Below, one piece after another: positions 1 through 6,814 of a stretch of DNA of 15,042 nt. A model generated the notes under the pieces. That model saw nothing but the letters and a program-made list of their open reading frames with translations. It searched no databases and was not told where the DNA came from. Numbering within the stretch: the first letter of the stretch is position 1; every line of letters starts with the position of its first letter. The stretch comes from Bacteroidales bacterium. GTDB taxonomy: Bacteria; Bacteroidota; Bacteroidia; Bacteroidales; Bacteroidaceae. Where the stretch lies: assembly GCA_004558535.1 (NCBI GenBank), contig SFCP01000039.1:1-15042 (forward strand), read 5' to 3'. A program made the translations under genes and the position numbers.

Positions 1-2
1 TA

Positions 3-488
3 GATGTATCCTCGTTCACCGTCTATGGTGTGAGGCCCGAAACCTACGTGTGGCGCGAAGGTCTGTCGTCGTGGGAGCGCGCCGGCTCCTTGCCCGAACT
101 GAGTGGCTTGTGGAGCAGTGCACCGCAGCCCTATGCGCCACAGCCTTATGCACCACAGCCCTATGCACCGCAGCCGCCTGTGCACCGCGTGGTTGCGTCG
201 GCGGAGGAGATAGTGGAGCGTCCCGCAAACCGTAACGTCCTGCTGATTATAGCCATGGTCATCACCACCATACCTTGGTATATGATAGGCTTGTGCCTCA
301 CAATCCCGTTGGGCGTGCTGAGCATCGTCTTTGGCAATCACGTGCGCAATGCCATTGATGCCGGCCGTACGGATTACTGCAGGGCATACGCCAAGTTGGC
401 CCGTGCCTTTTCCATCGTGGTCATCATATTCTTCATTATATGCCTGGTGCTCGACGGCATCTTGCTGACAGTCGCGATTTTCAATTAG
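3..488 (+). CDS. GYF_2 (DUF4339) / CD225-like membrane protein, 5' end outside window
   Basis: The frame is open back to the left edge: the codons before the GTG at 30 read DVSSFTVYG, so the first internal start is not the true start and the N-terminus is missing. 161 residues are visible. Residues 1-40 match the end of a GYF_2 domain (ETYVWREGLSSWERAGSLPEL), which often sits at the N-terminus of bacterial membrane proteins. A linker of PQPYA repeats follows, then a C-terminal region with two hydrophobic segments (about 79-105 and 133-160). Between them is an intracellular loop with IVFGNHVRNAIDAG and later AYAKLARAF, which resembles the CD225/dispanin fold. The CD225 segment is probably membrane-inserted and the GYF_2 domain probably binds Pro-rich peptides; partner and function are unknown. 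A hairpin terminator follows closely, so it ends its transcript. Domain assignment is by pattern recognition only. Confidence 0.85.
   Translation, partial: DVSSFTVYGVRPETYVWREGLSSWERAGSLPELSGLWSSAPQPYAPQPYAPQPYAPQPPVHRVVASAEEIVERPANRNVLLIIAMVITTIPWYMIGLCLTIPLGVLSIVFGNHVRNAIDAGRTDYCRAYAKLARAFSIVVIIFFIICLVLDGILLTVAIFN
123..176 (+). repeat. 15-bp in-frame tandem repeat encoding PQPYA
   Basis: Three full 15-base units (123-137, 138-152, 153-167) and a partial fourth (168-176) encode PQPYA-PQPYA-PQPYA-PQP in the linker between the GYF_2 and membrane parts of the protein. Units differ only at third codon positions (CCC/CCT, GCG/GCA, CCG/CCA). The 15-base period keeps the frame whatever the copy number, so linker length could vary between strains. 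Confidence 0.9.
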
Positions 489-535
489 TCACTCGCCCCT
501 GTGGTGTGACGTCATAGTCCGTCAGGGCATAAGAA

Positions 536-585
536 ACCCGGCACTTCCCCCGCATTTTCTCGCAAGTACGGGAGAAGTGCCGGGT
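536..585 (+). terminator. Intrinsic terminator of the GYF_2/CD225 gene
   Basis: A perfect 11-bp stem (536-546 with 575-585, core ACCCGGCACTT) is extended by three of the next four pairs. It starts 47 bases after the stop codon, and the bases after it are mildly T-rich (GTTTG). The loop is about 20 bases. No T-run is strong enough to make it textbook, but position and stem stability support termination. Confidence 0.75.
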
Positions 586-588
586 GTT

Positions 589-767
589 TGCATAGAGACG
601 TCACTGATGCCCGGCTGTTATAATCTCCATGCTTTACATTTGGTTTTAACCTATTCTAAAGTCATATAACACTAATAATTGTTGTAAGCCTTGATAAGAT
701 GATTATCATGGATTTGCATAAATTGGGACGCCCCAAAATTTAGCGGACAGCAATGGTTTGATTTATA
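589..767. other. Non-coding gap between convergent transcription units
   Basis: No credible gene is seen here. The stretch is much more AT-rich than its surroundings. It holds a TACATTTG at 635-642 that matches the -7 element TAnnTTTG on the plus strand but has no obvious -33 partner. It also holds overlapping inverted repeats at 693-709 (GATAA-N5-TTATC, and ATGAT-T-ATCAT), and a sequence at 725-750 that resembles the end of an IS3-type insertion sequence. No transposase remnant is visible. The gap may be the scar of a lost gene or element, or may encode a small RNA; neither is shown. Confidence 0.4.
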
Positions 768-858
768 GAAAAACCACAAAGCCTGCGCTGAGTGCCGGAG
801 GGTTGCAGGTTTATGGCCTGTTCCTCCACGGTCATCGAGCGTAGGCTTTGTGGTTTTC
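768..858 (-). terminator. Long stem-loop ending the protease-xseAB-trmB-Dabb block
   Basis: Left arm 768-789 and right arm 838-858 pair over about 20 bp with one G-T wobble and one extra A (core AACCACAAAGCCT). The roughly 48-base loop can fold further: GGAGG/CCTCC and CAGG/CCTG pairs nest inside it. It begins 23 bases after the Dabb stop codon on the minus strand and is followed there by TTTTTCTATAAAT, as expected of an intrinsic terminator. It is much longer than usual, so another role, such as a stable 3' RNA, is possible. Confidence 0.7.
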
Positions 859-881
859 GGTAGGTAGGGGATTTCTTGCGC

Positions 882-1184
882 TTAGATGTAGTAATCCACG
901 ACGACCCGGCTTTCACGGACGGCGTGGCAGTGCTCCGAAATGGCTTGGTGGGCGGGATGTTGCCGGTAGCGCTTCAGGGCTTCGGCATCTTCGACCACCA
1001 GGGTGAGCACGGCGTCGTAAGCCATAGGGCTGTCACTGTGATTGACGCCAACTTCCAAACTTATAATTTCGGGTACCTGGCCCACGAGGGCTTCCAGGTG
1101 TTCTTTCATCCAAAGCGCGTGCTCGCGAACTTCCATTCCGTCGGCGCCATCGATGAATTTCCACATGACAACGTGCTTTAACAT
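882..1184 (-). CDS. Stress-responsive alpha/beta barrel (Dabb) domain protein
   Basis: This 100-residue protein begins MLKHVVMWKF, the usual opening of small Dabb (PF07876) proteins. Its alternating beta strands and helices run to the last residue (VVVDYYI), so it is a single-domain ferredoxin-like protein of normal family length, probably a cytosolic dimer. Members include plant stress proteins and a few cyclases or cleavage enzymes; substrate and role cannot be read here. The frame stays open upstream to 1271, but those 29 extra codons lack family character, and the ATG at 1184 follows an A-rich leader (AAAAAAAGACT), so 1184 is chosen. It lies 89 bases downstream of trmB. A TAAGTTTG at 1269-1276 (minus), overlapping the trmB stop, could be a -7 element giving it a transcript of its own. 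Confidence 0.85.
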   Translation of the reverse strand: MLKHVVMWKFIDGADGMEVREHALWMKEHLEALVGQVPEIISLEVGVNHSDSPMAYDAVLTLVVEDAEALKRYRQHPAHQAISEHCHAVRESRVVVDYYI

Positions 1185-1268
1185 AGTCTTTTTTTCAGTT
1201 TTAGGGTGAACGATTCGGTTTCCGGTGGCGAGGGATGGCTCTGTGGGAGTGTGCCATCGCGCCTGCTG

Positions 1269-1276
1269 CAAACTTA
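1269..1276 (-). promoter_or_regulatory. Candidate -7 element (TAnnTTTG) for the Dabb gene
   Basis: The minus strand reads TAAGTTTG, an exact match to the Bacteroidota -7 consensus, 85 bases upstream of the Dabb ATG and overlapping the trmB stop codon. No TTTG is seen at the expected -33 spacing, so this is a weak call. Confidence 0.3.
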
Positions 1277-2080
1277 CAAACTTTTTTCCAATCCCGAACG
1301 CTTTGAGCGGTTATAACTGCGGTAGTCGTCCAATTCGATTTCCACGCCCGGCTCTTCCAGCACTCCCTCGGCGGGCAATTCGAAGAGCAGGTATTTTATG
1401 CTGAGTCCCCGTGCCAGCCATTGGGATTCGTAGTAGGTCTGAATGCTCAGCACGCGTCGGGTGTCTTCGTCGGCTTCGGGCGCCAATTGGTGGTAGAGGT
1501 CCTGCGTGCAGACGCGGATGGGCAGGTGGTTGTGCTCGGCCATCAGCCGTGTGTAGGTGAAGAGGAAGTTGGAGTCCGTCTTCAGGTGAATGCGTCCGCC
1601 GTCGCGGAGGAATTGCCGGTATCGTGCCAGAAAATAAGTGGAGGTCAGGCGCTTTGTGGCTTTCTTCATTTGCGGATCGCTGAACGTCAGCCACAGCTCG
1701 CTCACTTCGCCGGGGGCAAAGAAGCGGTCGATGAGTTCGATTTGGGTGCGCAGGAAGGCCACGTTGGTCATGCCAGCTTGCAGCGACTCGGTGGCTCCGT
1801 GCCACATACGTGCTCCCTTGATATCCACGCCGATGAAGTTCTTTTCCGGAAAGAGCCGTCCGAGTCCCACGGTGTATTCGCCGCGTCCGCAGCCCAGTTC
1901 CAGGACGATGGGGTGGTCGTTGTGAAAGAAATCCTCGTGCCATCGGCCGCGCAGGGACAGCACTTTGGCGGCCCCGGCGGCTACGTCCTCGGCGGTAGCT
2001 TGGACTGCTGCAAACGGGGCTTCCAGCACGTGGGGATAGGAAGCCATGTCGGCAAATTTGGAAAGCTTATTCTTGCTCAT
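1274..2080 (-). CDS. trmB: tRNA (guanine-N7)-methyltransferase TrmB
   Basis: TrmB uses S-adenosylmethionine to methylate N7 of G46 in the variable loop of tRNAs. The 268-residue product has the SAM-binding motif LELGCGRGEYT near 60-70, an acidic end of the second strand (FIGVDIKG, 82-89), the catalytic-region motif LTFSDPQMKKATKRL (131-145) and the C-terminal TYYESQWLARG segment (215-225). The usual family motif is close to FPDPWPKKRH. Here SDPQ replaces PDPW, but the central Asp135 and following basic residues are kept. The product is longer than the roughly 210-240 residues of many TrmB proteins. The ATG at 2078-2080 lies inside the end of xseB (14-base overlap), which suggests coupled translation. 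Confidence 0.92.
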   Translation of the reverse strand: MSKNKLSKFADMASYPHVLEAPFAAVQATAEDVAAGAAKVLSLRGRWHEDFFHNDHPIVLELGCGRGEYTVGLGRLFPEKNFIGVDIKGARMWHGATESLQAGMTNVAFLRTQIELIDRFFAPGEVSELWLTFSDPQMKKATKRLTSTYFLARYRQFLRDGGRIHLKTDSNFLFTYTRLMAEHNHLPIRVCTQDLYHQLAPEADEDTRRVLSIQTYYESQWLARGLSIKYLLFELPAEGVLEEPGVEIELDDYRSYNRSKRSGLEKSL

Positions 2081-2267
2081 CTCCCAGCAATTTTTTTACG
2101 TTGTTGCTGACTCCGGCCAGCCGCTTCCTGCAGTAGTTCAACAGGAAGTCGGCCCGTTTCAACCGTTCGCCCAGCGTGTCTATGTCTTGGCCTTCAGCCT
2201 CCAGTCCCTGTACGATTTCGTCCAGTTCCTGCATGGCTTTGGCGTAGGTAAGTTTCTCTTCTTTCAT
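2067..2267 (-). CDS. xseB: Exodeoxyribonuclease VII small subunit
   Basis: This is the 66-residue small subunit of exonuclease VII, which digests single-stranded DNA into oligonucleotides. The sequence shows the family pattern: TYAKAMQELDEIVQGLE in the first helix, then a second amphipathic helix ending in CRKRLAGVSNNVKKLL. The whole protein is predicted to be a helical hairpin that coats the coiled-coil arm of XseA. It starts 44 bases after the xseA stop and overlaps trmB by 14 bases. Length, helix pattern and the adjacent large-subunit gene make the call firm. Confidence 0.93.
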   Translation of the reverse strand: MKEEKLTYAKAMQELDEIVQGLEAEGQDIDTLGERLKRADFLLNYCRKRLAGVSNNVKKLLGDEQE

Positions 2268-2311
2268 GGTGTGTGCTGTGGAGTAATTTTTTCGGGGATG
2301 TTTTCGCAGCT

Positions 2312-3727
2312 TCAGGTATGGGAAGGCCTGTTGCCGGAGGCCTTTCCGGTGTGGTGTTCCGTAGCTGTGACGGTGCTTTTGGCCTGTCCGTCGTGCAGGA
2401 TGGTCACGATTTTGTCGCCCGGACGGAGTTGCGCCGCACTTCTCACCACCTGTCCGCCCACCATGGTCAGCGAGAATCCCATCCTCAGGCTTCTCACGGG
2501 TGAAGCCAGGGCCAGTTTCTCCTCGATGTGGCGGTGGCGTTCACTTTCCTGGTTCAGGGTGCGCCGGGTGGCTGCCGGAATGCGTTTGTTCAGGAATTGC
2601 AGCAGTTGCCATTGGCTGTTGACGAGGTGGCGGGCCTGCCGGTGTATTCTTTCGGCTTTGTCGTCGAGCGCCAGTGCCTGTCGTCGGCACTGTTCCGGCG
2701 CAGTGCGTCGGATTTGCCGGCTTAGGTGGCTGAGCGTAAACTTCGCATATTCCAGCGAGCGGTTGGCCGCTTGTCGGATTTGCCGGTCCAGATGGGCCAG
2801 GGTGAGGCTGGCGTGGTCCAAGGTCCTGTGTGCTGCGTTTTGCAGTCGCATGGTGTAGTCCTCGACAAGTTCCATTTCGGCGTGGGCGCCATCCACCAGA
2901 AATGCAGCCACGGCCGTGGGCGTCTTGAAGCGTCGGTTGGCCACCAGGTCCAGGACGGTTTCGTCGCGGTCGTGCCCTATGCCGGTGAATACGGGCAGCG
3001 GGAATTGCGCCACCGCCGCTGCGAGCAAATAGGTGTCGAAGCAGTTCAGGTCGCTCACGGCTCCGCCGCCGCGCAGCAGGGCTACGACGTCCCATTTCTC
3101 ACTTTCGCGCATCACCTCCTCGAGTGCGGCCAGCAGGCTCTGCTCCGCGTCGGCCCCCTGCATCAGTGCGGGAAACAGGCGGGTCCGGAATGCGTATGGT
3201 GCGGCTTCGAGCTGGCGCATGAAGTCGCCGTAGCCTGCTGCGCCGGCGCTGCTGATGATGGCGATGCGCAGGCAGGGCCGCGGCAGGGGCAGTTCGCGGT
3301 TCATGTCTACGACCCCCTCGTCGGTCAGTCGCTTCAGGATTTCGCGTCGGCGCCGCTGTATGTCGCCCAGGGTGTAACTGGCGTCAATGTCCAGGACATT
3401 GTAGCGCAGTCCATAGACTTCGTGGAAGAGCACCTTGACTTGCACCAGTACCTTGATGCCGGCTATGAGCGGGCTTCCCGTCTCGCGCTCGAAGCGTTCG
3501 GCCAGGGTGGCGTAGTTGTTGCGCCAGATGACTGCGCCGGCCTGTGCGCGCAGTCCGTAGCCCGTTTCCTCCTTTTCCACCAGCCCGAGGTAGCAGTGTC
3601 CTTTACCGCTGAGTCGCACCTCGCTCAGTTCCGCTTTCACCCAGTAGCTCTCCGGGAGGTCCAGGGCAAGGACCTCGCGCACATAGCTGTTGAGTTCGTA
3701 GAGGGTGATAGGTTGCTGGGCAGTCAC
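2312..3727 (-). CDS. xseA: Exodeoxyribonuclease VII large subunit
   Basis: This is the catalytic subunit of exonuclease VII. The 471-residue product has an N-terminal OB-fold (about 8-115, with ITLYELNSYVREVL and SYWVKAELSEVR), then the nuclease domain: IAIISSAGAAGYGDF (155-169), LLRGGGAVSDLNCFD (217-231) and GIGHDRDETVLDLVA (249-263). A long helical arm rich in Leu, Arg and His follows (about 280-440), and a short beta-rich tail closes it. Family members usually carry SPTGAA where this one has SSAGAAG. The start is GTG at 3725-3727, 15 bases after the stop of the upstream protease gene, and no in-frame ATG gives a better family start. Cotranscription with the protease gene is likely from spacing. 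Confidence 0.94.
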   Translation of the reverse strand: MTAQQPITLYELNSYVREVLALDLPESYWVKAELSEVRLSGKGHCYLGLVEKEETGYGLRAQAGAVIWRNNYATLAERFERETGSPLIAGIKVLVQVKVLFHEVYGLRYNVLDIDASYTLGDIQRRRREILKRLTDEGVVDMNRELPLPRPCLRIAIISSAGAAGYGDFMRQLEAAPYAFRTRLFPALMQGADAEQSLLAALEEVMRESEKWDVVALLRGGGAVSDLNCFDTYLLAAAVAQFPLPVFTGIGHDRDETVLDLVANRRFKTPTAVAAFLVDGAHAEMELVEDYTMRLQNAAHRTLDHASLTLAHLDRQIRQAANRSLEYAKFTLSHLSRQIRRTAPEQCRRQALALDDKAERIHRQARHLVNSQWQLLQFLNKRIPAATRRTLNQESERHRHIEEKLALASPVRSLRMGFSLTMVGGQVVRSAAQLRPGDKIVTILHDGQAKSTVTATEHHTGKASGNRPSHT

Positions 3728-3742
3728 GGCGGCGGCTCTGTA

Positions 3743-5296
3743 TTATTTCATGTCTTTCAGCAGTTCGTAGGCACGCCACATATTGGGAATGCCGTGGCCG
3801 AAGATGTTGTCGGGATAGTCTGCGCGGTCGCCCGCGTTGCAGACGGCTTGGATGATGTCGGTGGGGCGCAGGTTGGGGTAGGCTTGCCACAGGCAGGTGA
3901 CCGCTCCGGCCAGGATGGGGCAGGAGAAGCTGGTGCCATTTACGCGGTAGAGAGAGCCGTCGGGCCCTACTGTGGCGCAGGCCCGGCCCATGGCCATGAC
4001 GTCCGGCTTGATGCGTCCGTCCGCACTGTTGCCTATTGACGAGAAATTGGTATTTACGCTGTCGCTTCTGACGGCTCCGACGGCCAGAATGTCGGTGGCG
4101 TCGGCCGGAAATCCGATTTTCTTCCATTCTTCATCGCCGCTGTTGCCTGCGCTGTTCAGTACGAGCAGTCCGCGGCTGGCTGCCAGCGATGCCGACCGGC
4201 TGTTGATGGCCGTCCGTCCGTCCAGTTCGCGGTAGGTGTGGCTGTTCATGTCGTTGTCGAAGCGGTAATAGCCCAGCGAGGTGCTGATGACGTCCACGCC
4301 GAGGCTGTCTGCGTATTCCACGGCAGCACACCAGTTGTCCTCCTCGACCATCTGTTCGCTGTTGCCGTCCTCGCTTTGCAGCAGGTAAAAGGAGGCCTCG
4401 GGCGCGGTGCCCACCAGGGCGCCCGGCTGGTTGGCTGCGATGCACGAAAGTACCATGGTGCCGTGGCTTTCAGGTTCGATGTAGACGCTAAATCCCGGGT
4501 GCACGAAGTTGCGGGTGCCCAGGATGCGGCAGTTCTTGAAACAGGGCAGCAGATCCACGTTGTGGAAGCCGCCATCGATGACAGCGATGGTCATTCCCTC
4601 GCCGTGAAATCCCGCGTTGTGCATTTCGGGCACGCCCAACATGTAGACCTGTTCCTCTGCGTAGCCGTAGTGGTTGGTCAGGCCGTCGGTGATGGTGTCG
4701 GTCACCTCTTCGCGGCGCAGCTCCTCGGCGTTTTGCAGGATGGCCTCGTCGTTGGGGTGGAATGCAGCGATGGTGTAGGCACCATCGGCGTCGCCGGTGT
4801 TGATCTCAAGTGGGCTGCGCCACACGCATTTCACCTCCGTCACAAACGCCAGTGCTTCCAGTTCCGCGGCGCGGGCGCTGTCGGCCACTTCCACCACGGC
4901 GGTGTTGTTCCATTTGCTCACGTTGTGTACGCGGAAGCCTTTTTCCTGCAGGCTGCTCAGGTAGGCGGGTGTCACCGGCAGGTCATACCAGTCCACTTTC
5001 AGCTTCAACCGCTTGCGGCGCTCCAGCGCCTTGGGCGAGAGGAACTCTTCGGGGCGCTTCAGCGAGTAGATATTGTTTTTCTTATCCTTGAACGTGACGC
5101 GAAATCGGTAGCTGGGTTCAAACCGGAGCTTCATGGGGCTTTCGCCGGCTTCGGATTCTTCGTAGTCGCAGATGATGATGGAGGCTTTTCCGACCTCGTC
5201 GTCTATCGGAGAGCCGGAGGACACGTCGGGGTCCTGTGCCTGCATGGTGACAGGGGTGAGCAGCAGGGCCAGAAGGGGGAACAGAAACTTTTTCAT
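3743..5296 (-). CDS. Secreted subtilisin-like serine protease (S8 family)
   Basis: A 517-residue exported endopeptidase. The N-terminus is a signal peptide (MKKFLFPLLALLLTPVTMQA, cleavage near 20-21). A Bacteroidota-type pro-region follows (about 60-160, with LKRPEEFLSPKALERRKR), then the S8 catalytic domain. The triad is visible: Asp241 in IAVIDGGF, His278 in ESHGT and Ser456 in NGTSFSCP; the oxyanion Asn385 lies in SAGNSG. The protein ends right after the catalytic domain (AYELLKDMK), with no C-terminal secretion domain, so it may be periplasmic or leave by another route. Substrate is unknown. It heads the minus-strand run into xseA, xseB and trmB. A 221-bp gap upstream leaves room for its own promoter, but I see no exact TAnnTTTG there. 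Confidence 0.92.
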   Translation of the reverse strand: MKKFLFPLLALLLTPVTMQAQDPDVSSGSPIDDEVGKASIIICDYEESEAGESPMKLRFEPSYRFRVTFKDKKNNIYSLKRPEEFLSPKALERRKRLKLKVDWYDLPVTPAYLSSLQEKGFRVHNVSKWNNTAVVEVADSARAAELEALAFVTEVKCVWRSPLEINTGDADGAYTIAAFHPNDEAILQNAEELRREEVTDTITDGLTNHYGYAEEQVYMLGVPEMHNAGFHGEGMTIAVIDGGFHNVDLLPCFKNCRILGTRNFVHPGFSVYIEPESHGTMVLSCIAANQPGALVGTAPEASFYLLQSEDGNSEQMVEEDNWCAAVEYADSLGVDVISTSLGYYRFDNDMNSHTYRELDGRTAINSRSASLAASRGLLVLNSAGNSGDEEWKKIGFPADATDILAVGAVRSDSVNTNFSSIGNSADGRIKPDVMAMGRACATVGPDGSLYRVNGTSFSCPILAGAVTCLWQAYPNLRPTDIIQAVCNAGDRADYPDNIFGHGIPNMWRAYELLKDMK

Positions 5297-5405
5297 GTCG
5301 TTTTTGATTGCTTGGGTAAGGCGTCCGGGGACGGTCCGCCGGTAGGGTGATTATTGGGTTGGTTATAGTCGTAGGTGTAGGACACCGGTCGTCGGGTGCG
5401 GGCGC

Positions 5406-5425
5406 GGGCACTTGCAGTCGTGCCC
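5406..5425. other. Small hairpin in the protease leader region
   Basis: GGGCAC (5406-5411) and GTGCCC (5420-5425) form a perfect 6-bp stem with an 8-base loop. It lies between mnmA and the S8 protease start, 110-130 bases upstream of that ATG, next to the AT-rich box TTTATATAAA (5431-5440). In this GC-rich sequence a 6-bp stem may be chance. Confidence 0.3.
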
Positions 5426-5487
5426 CCGATTTATATAAAGAGTGTGCAGGCGGGCAAAACCTATCACCTGCGGTGGAGAAATTTTGC

Positions 5488-5511
5488 GCCGGACGCCATT
5501 TGCTGTCCGGC
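5488..5511 (-). terminator. Probable terminator of mnmA
   Basis: GCCGGAC (5488-5494) and GTCCGGC (5505-5511) pair perfectly over 7 bp around a 10-base loop, 6 bases past the mnmA stop codon. Beyond the stem the minus strand reads GCAAAATTTCTCC, a weak T-tract, so termination may be partial and let some transcripts continue into the protease gene. Confidence 0.55.
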
Positions 5512-5517
5512 CGGCAG

Positions 5518-6702
5518 TTATTCGCGGACCTTTTCCAGGATGGCTCCTAATCCGCGCTGCGAAGCGATGATGGCTCCTCCCACCAGGCGGCGTCCCTCGT
5601 AGAAGACGGCGCTTTGGCCCGGTGTCACGGCGCTGACGCTCTCCTGCGTGCTCACCAGCAGGCGGCCGTCGTCCAGGGCTTGTACCGTGGCGCGGACCGG
5701 CCGGCTGTGGTAGCGCACCCGTACGGAGAGGTTGCTGTTGGTGAAAAATTCCTCGGCACAGACCACCTCCGGCGCTTCCACTAAGAAGTGGCGGCACTGC
5801 AGGTCTGCCTCGCTGCCCAGGACGACGGTGTTCTTGGCCGCATTCAGCCGCAGCACGTAGGCCGGTTGCCCTAAGGCGATGCCCAGCCCCTTGCGCTGCC
5901 CTACGGTGTAGAAGGGCACGCCGCGGTGTACGCCCAGGCGCTTGCCGCCGGTGTCGACGAACCATCCGCCCTGCACCCGCTCGGCCAAGTCCGGGTCATA
6001 GCTGCACAGGAAGTCGCGGTAGTCACCCTCGACGAAGCACACCTCCATCGATTCGCCCTGCCGGGCACAGAGGGGGAAGCCCTTGCTGCGCAGGTAGTCG
6101 CGCACGGCGGGCTTTTCCATCCTGCCCAGGGGGAAGAGGCAGCGGCGCAGTACCGGCTGCGGCACGCGCCACAGGAAGTAGGACTGATCCTTGCGCACGT
6201 CGTCGCCCATCAGCAGGTAGGTATGGCCGTCCCGCTCCTCTGTGCGGACGTAGTGGCCCGTGGCCATCCGTTCGCAGCCCAGCCGGTCGGCAGTTTCCTG
6301 CATCAGGCGGAACTTGAAGAGCCGGTTGCACAGGACGCAGGGGTTGGGCGTGCGGCCCTGCACGTACTCATCGACGAAGTAGCGCGCCACTGTGTCGTGA
6401 AACTCGCTGCGCACGTCGACCACGTGGTGCACTATGCCCAGCCTCTCTGCCAGCGCACGGGCTTTCAGTACGAAGTCCGGCTCGGCGTCGATGCTCACCC
6501 GCCCGTGGGGACAGGGCGGCAGGGCAGGCTGTGCCCCGTCGGTAGCCGTCTCCTGCACGGCGTGGGCGAATTGGCGCGGCAGGTCCCATACGCGCATCGT
6601 CATGCCTACCACTTCGTAGCCCGCATCCAGCAGTTGCAGGCACACGGCGGAACTGTCGATACCGCCCGACATGGCAACTAATATTTTCTGCGGCTTGTCC
6701 AT
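5518..6702 (-). CDS. mnmA: tRNA 2-thiouridylase MnmA
   Basis: MnmA activates U34 of Lys, Glu and Gln tRNAs with ATP and inserts sulfur to give 2-thiouridine. The 394-residue product starts MDKPQKILVAMSGGIDSSAV. The PP-loop is SGGIDSS (12-18). The two catalytic cysteines are Cys125 in NPCVLCN and Cys222 in ESMEVCFVEGDY, and ATGHY (147-151) and the C-terminal beta-barrel are present. Residues about 41-75 carry an insertion (with PPCPHGR) that E. coli MnmA lacks. The frame is open upstream to an ATG at 6744, but a perfect TAnnTTTG element lies at 6720-6727, between the two candidates. The ATG at 6702 is therefore the true start and the leader is only about 10 bases. Confidence 0.95.
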   Translation of the reverse strand: MDKPQKILVAMSGGIDSSAVCLQLLDAGYEVVGMTMRVWDLPRQFAHAVQETATDGAQPALPPCPHGRVSIDAEPDFVLKARALAERLGIVHHVVDVRSEFHDTVARYFVDEYVQGRTPNPCVLCNRLFKFRLMQETADRLGCERMATGHYVRTEERDGHTYLLMGDDVRKDQSYFLWRVPQPVLRRCLFPLGRMEKPAVRDYLRSKGFPLCARQGESMEVCFVEGDYRDFLCSYDPDLAERVQGGWFVDTGGKRLGVHRGVPFYTVGQRKGLGIALGQPAYVLRLNAAKNTVVLGSEADLQCRHFLVEAPEVVCAEEFFTNSNLSVRVRYHSRPVRATVQALDDGRLLVSTQESVSAVTPGQSAVFYEGRRLVGGAIIASQRGLGAILEKVRE

Positions 6703-6719
6703 GGTGCGCTTTAATCCTG

Positions 6720-6727
6720 CAAATGTA
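6720..6727 (-). promoter_or_regulatory. Likely -7 promoter element of mnmA
   Basis: The minus strand reads TACATTTG, an exact match to the Bacteroidota -7 consensus TAnnTTTG, 18 bases upstream of the mnmA ATG. Transcription would start near 6713. No clear TTTG -33 element is seen at the usual distance. Confidence 0.6.
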
Positions 6728-6814
6728 TGGATTTTCCCCGACATTTCGTGCCGGAGGGGCTGAGAAACTGCACATCCACGGGGGAAAAGCCGGCGGAGTG
6801 CGGGGGTGGAGACC

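Noticed and set aside
2726..4039. A 437-codon plus-strand open frame
   Set aside because: It is antisense to xseA and the end of the S8 protease, both clearly coding on the minus strand; long antisense frames are expected at this GC content.
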